In this document: positions 4,972 through 11,615 of the stretch, in pieces
Position numbering within the stretch: the first letter of the stretch is position 1
Layout of the letters: every line of letters begins with the position of its first letter
Source: UMGS1649 sp045659265
GTDB lineage: Bacteria > Bacillota > Clostridia > TANB77 > CAG-465
NCBI GenBank assembly: GCA_045659265.1
Contig: JAZOWO010000122.1
Span: 1 to 11,615 of the forward strand
Length of the DNA stretch: 11,615 nt
Direction: 5' to 3'
Program-made: the position numbers and the translations under genes
Notes under the pieces: model-generated
Databases searched by the model: none
What the model saw: the letters and a program-made list of their open reading frames with translations, nothing else
Told to the model about the DNA's origin: nothing

Positions 4972-6270
4972 TTAGAAAGGCATATTATTTAATTGAGTTA
5001 AAAATTTTTTCATTTCTTCTTTATCAGGTTGCATTATTATCTTATCTTTTTTAAATATACTTGATATTAACACATCACCCTTCAACCTTTTATCATTCAC
5101 TCTAATATCAGACACTTTCTTCGCTTCTACTATACCATCTATATTATTTAACAAATATATAGCATCTTGTTTAAACAGAATCTCTTCTTGCGAATTAATA
5201 CAATCAAATATTTCTGGTAAATTAGTCGTAAAGATTATTTGAGTTGCATTATTATCCAACTGAACAAACAACCTTAATATTAAAAATATTAGTTCCTTGT
5301 GCATATTGGCTTCCAATTCATCTATTAATAGAACCCCGTTCTTTCTTATTATTTTTATTGCTTGTATAACCAAATTTAAAAAACGTTTGGTTCCTGTAGA
5401 TAATCGGTTCCTTGTAATGTTTCCACCAGTTTTTAATTCATAAAGTAGCTCCTCGTCATCATTATCTGGTTTCATCGTAACTTTATTTATTTTAGGGTCA
5501 ATTATTTTAATTATTCTTTCAAAAACTTCAGGTTCTTTCTTATAGAACTTTAAAAATTCAAATTCTTCTTGCATTTCTATATTGTGGGCTGTAATAATAC
5601 CCGAATCATTAACATAATGATTTACAAAGGCTTTAATATAATCATGCTGTTTTTTTAATCTTTCTTTGTTTACACCATCTAAATTTATCATATTATTATA
5701 ATATCTATTAATATAATACATTTGACTTTCAGATACATCTTTCGAATTAAGTATTTCCTTCTCTACGCCTTTGAAGGTCTTTCTGTATGTAAACTTTTCT
5801 TCAGTTATTCTTTTAGTGCCACCGTTGAACTGCAGCTTGTATTTATAATAACCGGTATTTTCACCACTTTCTATATACATTTCTACTTCAATGCACGTAT
5901 CTTCTTCTTTTTTACTTACATGTTGTACTTCTAAACACATACTACTATTTAATTTTTCGATTCTCTGCCTTATTATATTGTTTTCAGCATCTTCCATAAT
6001 TAATTTCTTAATAGCATTCTTTTCTTCTGCATAATCAAACGTCATAATTGGCTCCATAAACAGGCCGCCTAAAGTTGCTAATGCCATGATAACAGTTGTT
6101 TTCCCACTAGCATTACCGGCCAAAAGACCAATTAATTTATTTATATATATACCATCATGCGTCTTATACAGACATATTTGCTTTTCCTTATTACGACTCT
6201 TCGCCACAAAATCAAAAGACACATCATTTAATATACCTTCAAAATTTTTAATATATATATGAGTAAACAT
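4972..6270 (-). CDS. ABC/AAA15-type ATPase, probable defence protein
   Basis: Predicted soluble ATPase (432 aa) of the SMC/ABC-like AAA15/AAA21 group used by many phage-defence and abortive-infection systems. Motifs: Walker A GNASGKTT (52-59), a long insertion with charged helices (about 80-280), ABC-like signature LSTGTKRF (290-297), Walker B VLLIDELE (313-320) and a TTNLPEI segment (348-354) where the switch residue lies. No nuclease or TOPRIM domain is visible in the C-terminus, which ends in a basic helix. The start at 6270 follows GGAAGGTGAG; the longer frame from 6318 would begin inside the -35 box. No DUF4435, HNH or reverse transcriptase partner sits beside it, so PARIS, Septu-like and retron assignments fail. 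Its only close neighbours are the RNA region and CBASS downstream. Function beyond ATP hydrolysis is unknown. Confidence 0.8.
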   Translation of the reverse strand: MFTHIYIKNFEGILNDVSFDFVAKSRNKEKQICLYKTHDGIYINKLIGLLAGNASGKTTVIMALATLGGLFMEPIMTFDYAEEKNAIKKLIMEDAENNIIRQRIEKLNSSMCLEVQHVSKKEEDTCIEVEMYIESGENTGYYKYKLQFNGGTKRITEEKFTYRKTFKGVEKEILNSKDVSESQMYYINRYYNNMINLDGVNKERLKKQHDYIKAFVNHYVNDSGIITAHNIEMQEEFEFLKFYKKEPEVFERIIKIIDPKINKVTMKPDNDDEELLYELKTGGNITRNRLSTGTKRFLNLVIQAIKIIRKNGVLLIDELEANMHKELIFLILRLFVQLDNNATQIIFTTNLPEIFDCINSQEEILFKQDAIYLLNNIDGIVEAKKVSDIRVNDKRLKGDVLISSIFKKDKIIMQPDKEEMKKFLTQLNNMPF

Positions 6271-6289
6271 TTCTCTCACCTTCCACTTG

Positions 6290-6318
6290 ATTTTATCACT
6301 ATAGAACAAGGTTGTCAA
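6290..6318 (-). promoter_or_regulatory. strong promoter of the ATPase gene
   Basis: Perfect TTGACA (6313-6318), 17-base spacer, TAAAAT (6290-6295), and TGA before the -10. Transcription should start near 6283, leaving a leader of only about 13 bases. This is the best - strand promoter upstream of the ATPase-RNA-CBASS stretch and may supply all of it. Confidence 0.7.
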
Positions 6319-6366
6319 GCTTTTTGTTGCGAATTATGCCTAAAAGGGTATATTGTTTCTGTTTTT

Positions 6367-6504
6367 TTGTCGAATAGTCATATTTTTCAGGAGATTATTC
6401 CCCGTCATGTCGAATAGTAGCTTGTTATGTTTATTGATATTTCATTTTATAATTTAGCATGTATTATCATATCTTTACACCCAACCATATACTTTTTTCG
6501 ACAT
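6367..6504. promoter_or_regulatory. three putative Spo0A boxes
   Basis: TGTCGAA occurs at 6368-6374 (as TTGTCGAA) and 6408-6414 in direct orientation, and inverted at 6497-6503. The first two extend to an 11-base direct repeat, TGTCGAATAGT, exactly 40 bases apart. TTGTCGAA is the Spo0A-binding consensus. The sites lie between the divergent promoters of the ATPase and the restriction endonuclease, the third just upstream of the endonuclease -35. They could equally be operators for an unknown regulator. The rest of this 293-base gap holds no supported gene. Confidence 0.45.
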
Positions 6505-6514
6505 AAATTCTAAT

Positions 6515-6543
6515 TTGCGTTTGTTTTATTCCAGTGATATAAT
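6515..6543 (+). promoter_or_regulatory. promoter of the restriction endonuclease gene
   Basis: Perfect TATAAT (6538-6543) with an extended TGA (6535-6537) and a poor -35, TTGCGT (6515-6520), 17 bases upstream. The start would be near 6550, leaving about 14 bases before the ATG with AGGAGG at 6553-6558. The weak -35 could make it dependent on an activator bound at the upstream TGTCGAA sites. Confidence 0.55.
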
Positions 6544-6563
6544 AACTTTGTTAGGAGGTCACA

Positions 6564-7949
6564 ATGGCAAAATTACCATATGATAAATATTCAAAAGAAT
6601 CTATACTTGCTTACGCCGAAAAGTTAATAGATAAAACATTTAAAGATGTATTAGATTCTTATCCATTAATTACAGAAGAATTAAAAGAAAATTTATATAA
6701 ACAATTTAATAGTTCTTCTTCAAAAGGTTCTTTAGGCAATCTTTTAGAAGAATACTATTTCTTATATGAGCCAACACCCAAACAAGCTCCAGATTTCGAA
6801 AAAGCAGGTGTTGAACTTAAGGTTACACCATATTTAACAAACAAAAATGGCGAACTTCGAGCTAAAGAACGTCTAGTTTTAACAATGATAGACTTTATGG
6901 AAGATTATAAATATTCATTCGAAGATAGCCATTTATACCAAAAGTGTGCTCTTATGCTAATAATTAACTATCTATATTCACAGGACACAGAACGCATAAA
7001 CTTCCCTATTAAGTATGTTAATTTATTTAGTTTTCCAGAGGCAGACTTGGAAATTATTAAACAAGACTATAATGTTATTATAAATAAAATTAAAGCTGGT
7101 AAAGCTCACGAAATATCCGAAGGAGATACAAACTACTTAGGTGCTTGTCCAAAAGGAGCTAATAAAGATTCTGTTAGAAAACAACCTTTTAGTAACGAAT
7201 TAGCAATGCAAAGAGCTTTTTGTTTGAAAAACTCATATATGACTTATGTATTAAATAACTATATAGCTAGTTCATGTAGTTCAGAATCACTTATTAAAGA
7301 TGCTTCTGTGCTTAAAACCGCTACATTAGAAGAATATATATTGTCTAAGCTTTCTAGATATTACGGTAAAGATATCCTATACCTAAAAGATTTATTTGGC
7401 ATTCCTTATTCAACTTCTCATAAAGCTTTTACATATTATCTTGCAAAAAACATGTTAGAAGTTGTTAACGATAGAATTGAAGAATTTGAAAAAGCAAATA
7501 TAAAAATAAAAGCTATTAGAGTAAACAAAAACAATATGCCTAAAGAAGCTATGTCTTTCCCATCTTTCAAATATACAGAGATTATTAACGAAGAATGGGA
7601 AACATCAGAATTATATACAACATTTTCAGAAACAAAATATTTGTTTATGATTTACGAAATACAAGAAGACGAATCATTGACGTTCAAAAAAGCTATGTTC
7701 TGGAATGTTCCAACCAAAGATTTAAACACCGAAATTAAAAAGGTTTGGGAAGAAACTGTAGCAAGAATTAAATTAGGCGAATATGAACATTTGCCAAAAG
7801 CTATAGAAAGTCCTATTCTTCATGTTAGGCCGCATGCAGCAAATGCAGAAGATGTATATCCTACACCAGATGGCGGTAGTACTGTAAAGAAATGTTTTTG
7901 GCTAAACAGAGAATACATTAAAAAACAAATTCTTAAAAGCGAAGACTAA
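6564..7949 (+). CDS. Sau3AI/MutH-family type II restriction endonuclease
   Basis: This 461-aa protein resembles Sau3AI, which cuts unmethylated GATC. The N-terminal MutH-like domain has KGSLGNLLEEYYF (54-66) followed by D77-X6-E84-X-K86 (PDFEKAGVELKVT), the MutH/Sau3AI catalytic pattern, with E63 at the spacing of the fourth catalytic acid. KERLVLTMI (101-109) is also family-like. The C-terminal half (about 250-461) corresponds to the second, catalytically degenerate domain that helps bind a second GATC. Length is close to the roughly 490 aa of Sau3AI, and the frame is intact, so it should be active. It follows AGGAGG and its own promoter, and ends tail to tail with the methyltransferase. GATC specificity is inferred from the family. 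Methylation-dependent relatives exist and cannot be excluded by eye. Confidence 0.88.
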   Translation: MAKLPYDKYSKESILAYAEKLIDKTFKDVLDSYPLITEELKENLYKQFNSSSSKGSLGNLLEEYYFLYEPTPKQAPDFEKAGVELKVTPYLTNKNGELRAKERLVLTMIDFMEDYKYSFEDSHLYQKCALMLIINYLYSQDTERINFPIKYVNLFSFPEADLEIIKQDYNVIINKIKAGKAHEISEGDTNYLGACPKGANKDSVRKQPFSNELAMQRAFCLKNSYMTYVLNNYIASSCSSESLIKDASVLKTATLEEYILSKLSRYYGKDILYLKDLFGIPYSTSHKAFTYYLAKNMLEVVNDRIEEFEKANIKIKAIRVNKNNMPKEAMSFPSFKYTEIINEEWETSELYTTFSETKYLFMIYEIQEDESLTFKKAMFWNVPTKDLNTEIKKVWEETVARIKLGEYEHLPKAIESPILHVRPHAANAEDVYPTPDGGSTVKKCFWLNREYIKKQILKSED

Positions 7950-7962
7950 TTGTCTTCGCTTT
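7936..7962. terminator. hairpin over both R-M stop codons
   Basis: Perfect 11-bp inverted repeat AAAGCGAAGAC / GTCTTCGCTTT (7936-7946 and 7952-7962) with loop TAATT. The loop and stem carry the endonuclease stop (7947-7949) and the methyltransferase stop (7946-7948). Each strand ends in only three or four T, so termination may be moderate. It serves both convergent genes in a minimum of space. Confidence 0.6.
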
Positions 7963-9149
7963 CAAATATTTCATTTAATGTTAATCCCATTTTTTCTATA
8001 AGCCCCACTACTAAAGCATTACCCATACAGAAATATCTAAAGTTTTGTGGCATCCCTGTATTAGTCCAATCGTCTGGGAATCCATTTATTCTTTCAGTTT
8101 CCATCGGAGTTAATATTCTAAATGCATTGTTCGTTGGGTCTTGTATTACATGTGTACTTCTATTTAGACTTCCTTCACTTGTTAGCATTGTTCTAGCCGG
8201 TTTATCTAGTGGGTCTGGAAATGCTATCGCGCCTTCTCTAAAATGATACTCAAAAGGTGTTCCTGCTTTTCTTAATATATCCTTTGCCCCTTTTAGATAA
8301 TTCCATTTTTCAAGATTATCTCCTAGGAAGAATTTATCTTCTACTTCTTCTTTTTCAAGAATTTCTTTTAATGTCGTAGGAAGCTTTTCTACAGGAGTTA
8401 CTTCTTCAGTATATATTTTACCGTTTCTCATTACTCCTGCGTTCTTAAAGTCCATTTTGAAGTTATCTGACACATCATATATATCTTCATACTTAAAATC
8501 TATTTCCTTACCGTTTACTAGTGGATTTATATCAAACTGTTTTATAAAGAATCCGATTTTTATGTATTATATTTTCTAGTTGTTCATTCTCTATTTTTTC
8601 GTAATAATTAGTATTGTTCTTGCATGCAAATATAAATGTTCTTCTTCTTCTTTGTGCAAATCCATATTCTGCTGCATTTATTACTCTCCACTCTACTGTA
8701 TAACCCAAATCATTAAAACAAGCTAGTATTACTCCAAAATCTCTTCCACGTTGATTAGCTGGAGATTTTAATAATCTGTCTACGTTTTCTAATAATATAA
8801 ACTTAGGTTGTTTTGCTTCAAGTATATCTCTTATTTGCCACCAAAGCACACCTTTTTTGCCTTCCATTCCCTTTGCTCCAGTTCTTGCTACTGAATAATC
8901 TTGGCAAGGGAACCCACCAACAAGTAAATTATGATCTGGTATTTCAGCCTTATTTACTGTGGCAATATCCTCATTTATATAATTCTCATTTTCTCCAAAA
9001 TGACTAACATAACAATCATATGCATATTGTGATTTTTTCCCAGGTTCCCATTGATTTGCCCATACTGTTTCCCAGTTTTCATCGGCTCTTTCTAAACCAA
9101 TTCTAAAACCACCTACGCCTGCAAATAATTCGCAAACTGTCTTTTCCAT
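7946..9149 (-). pseudogene. DNA C5-cytosine methyltransferase, frameshifted
   Basis: The cognate methyltransferase of the Sau3AI-like enzyme, expected to methylate cytosine in GATC. The N-terminal frame (9149-8532, 205 codons) has motif I ELFAGVGGFR (7-16), motif IV GGFPCQDYS with catalytic C82, motif VI ENVDRLL (121-127) and motif VIII QRRRRTFIF (166-174), then runs into IIHKNRILYKTV and a stop. The other frame picks up at once as GFFIKQFDINPLVNGKEI and continues through the target-recognition region to motif IX (KPARTMLTSEG) and motif X (GNALVVGLIEKM), ending at 7946. Removing one base from the A5 run at 8557-8561 restores a continuous protein of about 400 aa, near the length of M.Sau3AI. 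The downstream frame has no ATG or ribosome binding site near the break; its first plausible start is a GTG at 8473. Possible explanations are a real mutation, slippage, phase variation or a sequencing error. The start at 9149 follows GAGAGG. Confidence 0.85.
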
Positions 9150-9170
9150 ATTGTAACCTCTCTTTTACAT

Positions 9171-9183
9171 GTGTATTATACAC
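9171..9183. promoter_or_regulatory. dyad over the methyltransferase -10 box
   Basis: GTGTAT-T-ATACAC is a perfect 13-base palindrome centred on 9177 that covers the proximal -10 hexamer of the methyltransferase. It could bind a dimeric repressor, including the methyltransferase itself. No regulator gene with a helix-turn-helix is visible in the window. Confidence 0.35.
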
Positions 9184-9203
9184 TTTTCCAATCAATAAAG
9201 CAA
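9175..9203 (-). promoter_or_regulatory. proximal promoter of the methyltransferase
   Basis: TTGCTT (9198-9203), 17 bases, perfect TATAAT (9175-9180). The start would be near 9168, about 18 bases before the ATG. A GATC (9204-9207) directly abuts the upstream end of the -35. Confidence 0.6.
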
Positions 9204-9218
9204 GATCAGACTGTGTAA

Positions 9219-9247
9219 ATTATATAACTTTTTAGGGCAAAGATCAA
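9219..9247 (-). promoter_or_regulatory. distal promoter of the methyltransferase
   Basis: TTGATC (9242-9247), 17 bases, perfect TATAAT (9219-9224). The -35 itself contains GATC (9242-9245). Transcription would start near 9212 and read through the proximal promoter. No convincing terminator for the upstream helicase gene lies between 9275 and here; only a weak CAAGG/CTTTG hairpin is visible. Confidence 0.5.
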
Positions 9248-9274
9248 GCCTTGAGATTAAAATATTATATTTTT

Positions 9275-11615
9275 TTACTTCCCTTGCTTTTCCTTAATTC
9301 TCTTAGCTTCATCCTTGATGATGTTGCCAAGTGCTGCTTCTTCTATTTCTAGAGTCTTTTCATTTGCTTCAGATTTATCTGCAAATGTATCAAATATCTT
9401 TTGTTTTTCTTCTAGTAAGTCTGTTATTCTTTCATCTATTGTATTGTCACAAAGTAGTCTATGTACAAGTACATTTCTAGATTGTCCCATTCTATATGCT
9501 CTAGATATTGCTTGGTTTTCTGTTGATGGTTTGAGTTGTGGTTCACATAGAATTACTACACTTGCTGATTGTATGTTTAGTCCTGTTCCACCTGCTATTA
9601 TTTGTGCTAGTATTACACTTCCTGATGGTGCTTTATCTAGTTCATCTATTATTGCTTGTCTTTTAGCTGAATCTATTGCTCCTGTTATTACTCCTACGCA
9701 TTCTTTTTCTAACATTTTAGATATTTTTTCTATTGTGTCTAAGAAGAATGAGAATATTATTACTTTTCTATCTTCTTCTTTTGCTTGTTCTACTAGTTCT
9801 AGTAATCTTGTTGCTTTAGATGATTGTGTTAGGTCATCTATATGCCAAGATAATCTTCTTGCATCTGGATATGATCCATTTAGTATAGTATCCTCGTACA
9901 CCTTTTCTTCGTATGGTGTCATTGTACACCAATCTTTGTACTCAGTTAACTCTGGTAATTCTGTTAATACATCTTCTCTTTTTCTTCTATAGTATACCGG
10001 TGCTACTTTTTCTCTAAACTTAATTGCAGTAGACAAGTATCCTATTCTTGCAACTTGTGAGTAAACTTCGTGATTTAGTATTCCTATTAATCCTATCATC
10101 TCATCTACTCTGTTTTCTAATGCAGTTCCTGTCATAAACAACATTCTTTCTGCATGGTTACTTAATCTTATTGTATTAACTGTTCTTTGTGCTTCTGGAT
10201 TTTTAATATAATGTGCTTCATCTACTACAAGCATAGAATATTTGTATCCTTCTTCTAGCACAATGTTATCTGTTGTTTCAAATGTAGTTACAGCAACTCC
10301 ACCATTTTTAACCCATTTGCTAAGACCCGTTTTTATACTACTTCCATGTATCTTTATTGGTTCTAGATTACTATGTTTCTTTATCTCTCTGCACCAGTTA
10401 ACAACAACACTGGCTGGACATACTACAAGGAAGTGTGTTGCCCCTGTATTTCTTAGCGATACCATAGACGCTATAGCTTGAACCGTCTTCCCTAGGCCCA
10501 TCTCGTCTCCTAGAAGCACTTTCTTTTGGTGTAGGATATATTTTGTACCAACTTCTTGATAATGTCTCAAAGTGCAATTTAAGCCGTCTAGATACAATGG
10601 TTCTTCTAATATTTCATTTGCTAATTCTTCTGGTAATCCATAGTAGTAGTCGTCATTTCCTAAAGCGCCTGGACATAGTTCTTCAATTACAGCATAATAT
10701 GCTGCTGTATCTTTTGCAAAGTCTATCCAAGTATCGAATTTATTCTTTCTTCCAGTATTGTTATATTGTTCTAGCAACTCTTTTACTCTTGTACAGAAAC
10801 CTTCTTCTTTTATATTTGTCTTTAACCAGTTATATTTTGCAATGCTTTCTTGTTTTTCTTCTTTTGTACTAAAGTAATATTTTATTCCGTTTGCTAGTTC
10901 ATTAAACAGCTTAAAGTCTTCTTCTATTTTAACCGTTAATTCTTCATCTAGTTTAATCTTTTCATCTAATATTTTCTTTTTCTCTTTATACTTGTATATA
11001 GCATAAACAGTTTGAGTAGTATAGAAGGTTTTCTTATCTGTAGTTAATCTAATTTTCATATTTTGTCTTGTATCTTTTAATATTCTGTCACAGATTGCTT
11101 CTATTTGGTAAGCACCTTTTTCTCCTATACCTGGCATTTGTACTAAATACCTATGTGTACAATCATATACATTAGCTATACTTGTATATCCAAAGTCTTT
11201 TAATGCTTGTATCTTTATTCCATTCTTATCTCTATTTAATTCTTCAAGAGGTAGACTTTTTAATACATCTTTAACCTCTTGTTCCATAAGCTCATCTACT
11301 GCTTTTTTAACTTCTTCTTTAGCTCTTAAAAAGTCTTCTTCCATTCTCTTTAAATCACTTACAAAGTATCCATATTCGTCCTTTAAGCGTTCTATAAAAC
11401 TTACCTTTTTACCAACATCTGTTATGAATGGCTTTATTACAAACAGTATCTTTTGGTATTCTTCTTCATTATCCATTACATCTGCTAGCACTTCAGATTT
11501 AGCAGTACTCATTAAGCTATTTAGTCTTGTTATTGCATTAGAAGAATCTAAATAGAATTGCTCATTTTCTGGATATTTAAGTCTATCATAGGCTTGTTTT
11601 GCGTACCCTTTTCTT
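9275..11615 (-). CDS. SNF2-family helicase, N-terminus beyond window
   Basis: An SNF2/RapA-type DNA-dependent ATPase, which uses ATP to translocate on duplex DNA and remodel DNA-protein complexes. Counting from the first in-window ATG (11512): a helical N-terminal region, a helix-hairpin-helix-like segment LVQMPGIGEKGAYQI (123-137), then motif I GDEMGLGKTVQA (335-346), motif II DEAH (431-434), motif III TGTA (461-464), motif V GGTGLN (641-646) and motif VI QAISRAYRMGQ (667-677), with a basic tail ending EKQGK. All helicase motifs are intact. The frame stays open for 34 further codons to the window edge, encoding plausible protein (KGYAKQAYDRLKYPENEQFY), and no ribosome binding site precedes the ATG at 11512, so the true start lies outside. 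It runs the same way as the methyltransferase 125 bases downstream. It may be a chromosomal helicase or part of the defence island. Confidence 0.9.
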   Translation of the reverse strand, partial: RKGYAKQAYDRLKYPENEQFYLDSSNAITRLNSLMSTAKSEVLADVMDNEEEYQKILFVIKPFITDVGKKVSFIERLKDEYGYFVSDLKRMEEDFLRAKEEVKKAVDELMEQEVKDVLKSLPLEELNRDKNGIKIQALKDFGYTSIANVYDCTHRYLVQMPGIGEKGAYQIEAICDRILKDTRQNMKIRLTTDKKTFYTTQTVYAIYKYKEKKKILDEKIKLDEELTVKIEEDFKLFNELANGIKYYFSTKEEKQESIAKYNWLKTNIKEEGFCTRVKELLEQYNNTGRKNKFDTWIDFAKDTAAYYAVIEELCPGALGNDDYYYGLPEELANEILEEPLYLDGLNCTLRHYQEVGTKYILHQKKVLLGDEMGLGKTVQAIASMVSLRNTGATHFLVVCPASVVVNWCREIKKHSNLEPIKIHGSSIKTGLSKWVKNGGVAVTTFETTDNIVLEEGYKYSMLVVDEAHYIKNPEAQRTVNTIRLSNHAERMLFMTGTALENRVDEMIGLIGILNHEVYSQVARIGYLSTAIKFREKVAPVYYRRKREDVLTELPELTEYKDWCTMTPYEEKVYEDTILNGSYPDARRLSWHIDDLTQSSKATRLLELVEQAKEEDRKVIIFSFFLDTIEKISKMLEKECVGVITGAIDSAKRQAIIDELDKAPSGSVILAQIIAGGTGLNIQSASVVILCEPQLKPSTENQAISRAYRMGQSRNVLVHRLLCDNTIDERITDLLEEKQKIFDTFADKSEANEKTLEIEEAALGNIIKDEAKRIKEKQGK

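Noticed and set aside
4972..6270. PARIS AriA, Gabija GajA or Septu PtuA
   Set aside because: No DUF4435, UvrD-like helicase or HNH partner adjoins it, and no TOPRIM domain is visible in the protein.
6271..6318. 16-residue N-terminal extension of the ATPase
   Set aside because: The upstream ATG lies in the -35 box of a consensus promoter, while the ATG at 6270 has a good ribosome binding site.
6407..6457. Hydrophobic 16-codon ORF starting MSNSSLLCLL
   Set aside because: The nearest ribosome binding site (AGGAGA) is about 13 bases away, its frame overlaps a Spo0A-box repeat, and no structure supports it.
7946..8473. Separate beta subunit of a naturally split methyltransferase
   Set aside because: The frame stays homologous for about 28 codons upstream of the GTG at 8473, right up to the A5 run, with no ribosome binding site, so a frameshift is the simpler reading.
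7946..11615. DISARM system (methylase plus SNF2 helicase)
   Set aside because: No drmA, drmB or drmC gene is seen, and the methylase pairs clearly with the Sau3AI-like endonuclease.
1..11615. CRISPR array, tRNA or rRNA genes
   Set aside because: No regularly spaced repeats and no cloverleaf or rRNA-like sequence were seen on either strand.

Overview
The window is AT-rich (roughly 30% G+C by eye). It uses strong AGGAGG-type ribosome binding sites, extended -10 promoters and hairpin-plus-T terminators, which points to a low-GC Bacillota, most likely a clostridial relative. Three TGTCGAA motifs that match the Spo0A box fit an endospore-forming lineage but do not prove it. No ribosomal, tRNA or core metabolic gene is present. 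The gene content (CBASS, a restriction-modification system, an orphan ABC-type ATPase, an SNF2 helicase, an ABC-F protein) looks like a defence island or accessory region.

Left part (1-2551): an unrecognised 205-aa protein on the + strand converges, through a shared hairpin terminator, on an ABC-F ATPase of the ribosome-protection type on the - strand. The ABC-F gene has its own promoter and a 24-codon leader peptide. The leader overlaps three competing RNA pairings, one of which covers the ABC-F ribosome binding site, an arrangement typical of antibiotic-inducible translational attenuation.

Centre (2552-4670): a compact - strand CBASS operon. A CD-NTase (cyclic nucleotide synthase) overlaps by one base a Cap15 effector (two membrane helices plus a beta-barrel nucleotide receptor). 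A third, unrecognised one-helix membrane protein follows 20 bases later. There is no Cap2/Cap3 pair, so this resembles a minimal type I CBASS.

Between CBASS and the next gene (4671-4971) lies the most unusual stretch. It holds a three-stem inverted-repeat structure, a convincing + strand promoter and T9 terminator for a roughly 70-nt antisense RNA, and on the - strand two micro-ORFs that flank an intrinsic terminator just before the CD-NTase. I see no good dedicated - strand promoter there. CBASS may therefore be fed by read-through from the upstream ABC/AAA15-type ATPase gene (4972-6270) and gated by this RNA region.

Right part (6271-11615): a divergent intergenic region with three putative Spo0A boxes leads into a Sau3AI/MutH-family restriction endonuclease (+). 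It converges tail to tail, with a hairpin over both stop codons, on its cognate C5-cytosine methyltransferase (-), which is broken by a one-base frameshift in an A5 run. The methyltransferase has two overlapping candidate promoters, each with a GATC (the expected recognition site) in or touching its -35 box. The window ends inside an SNF2-family helicase with a helix-hairpin-helix motif; its N-terminus lies beyond the right edge.
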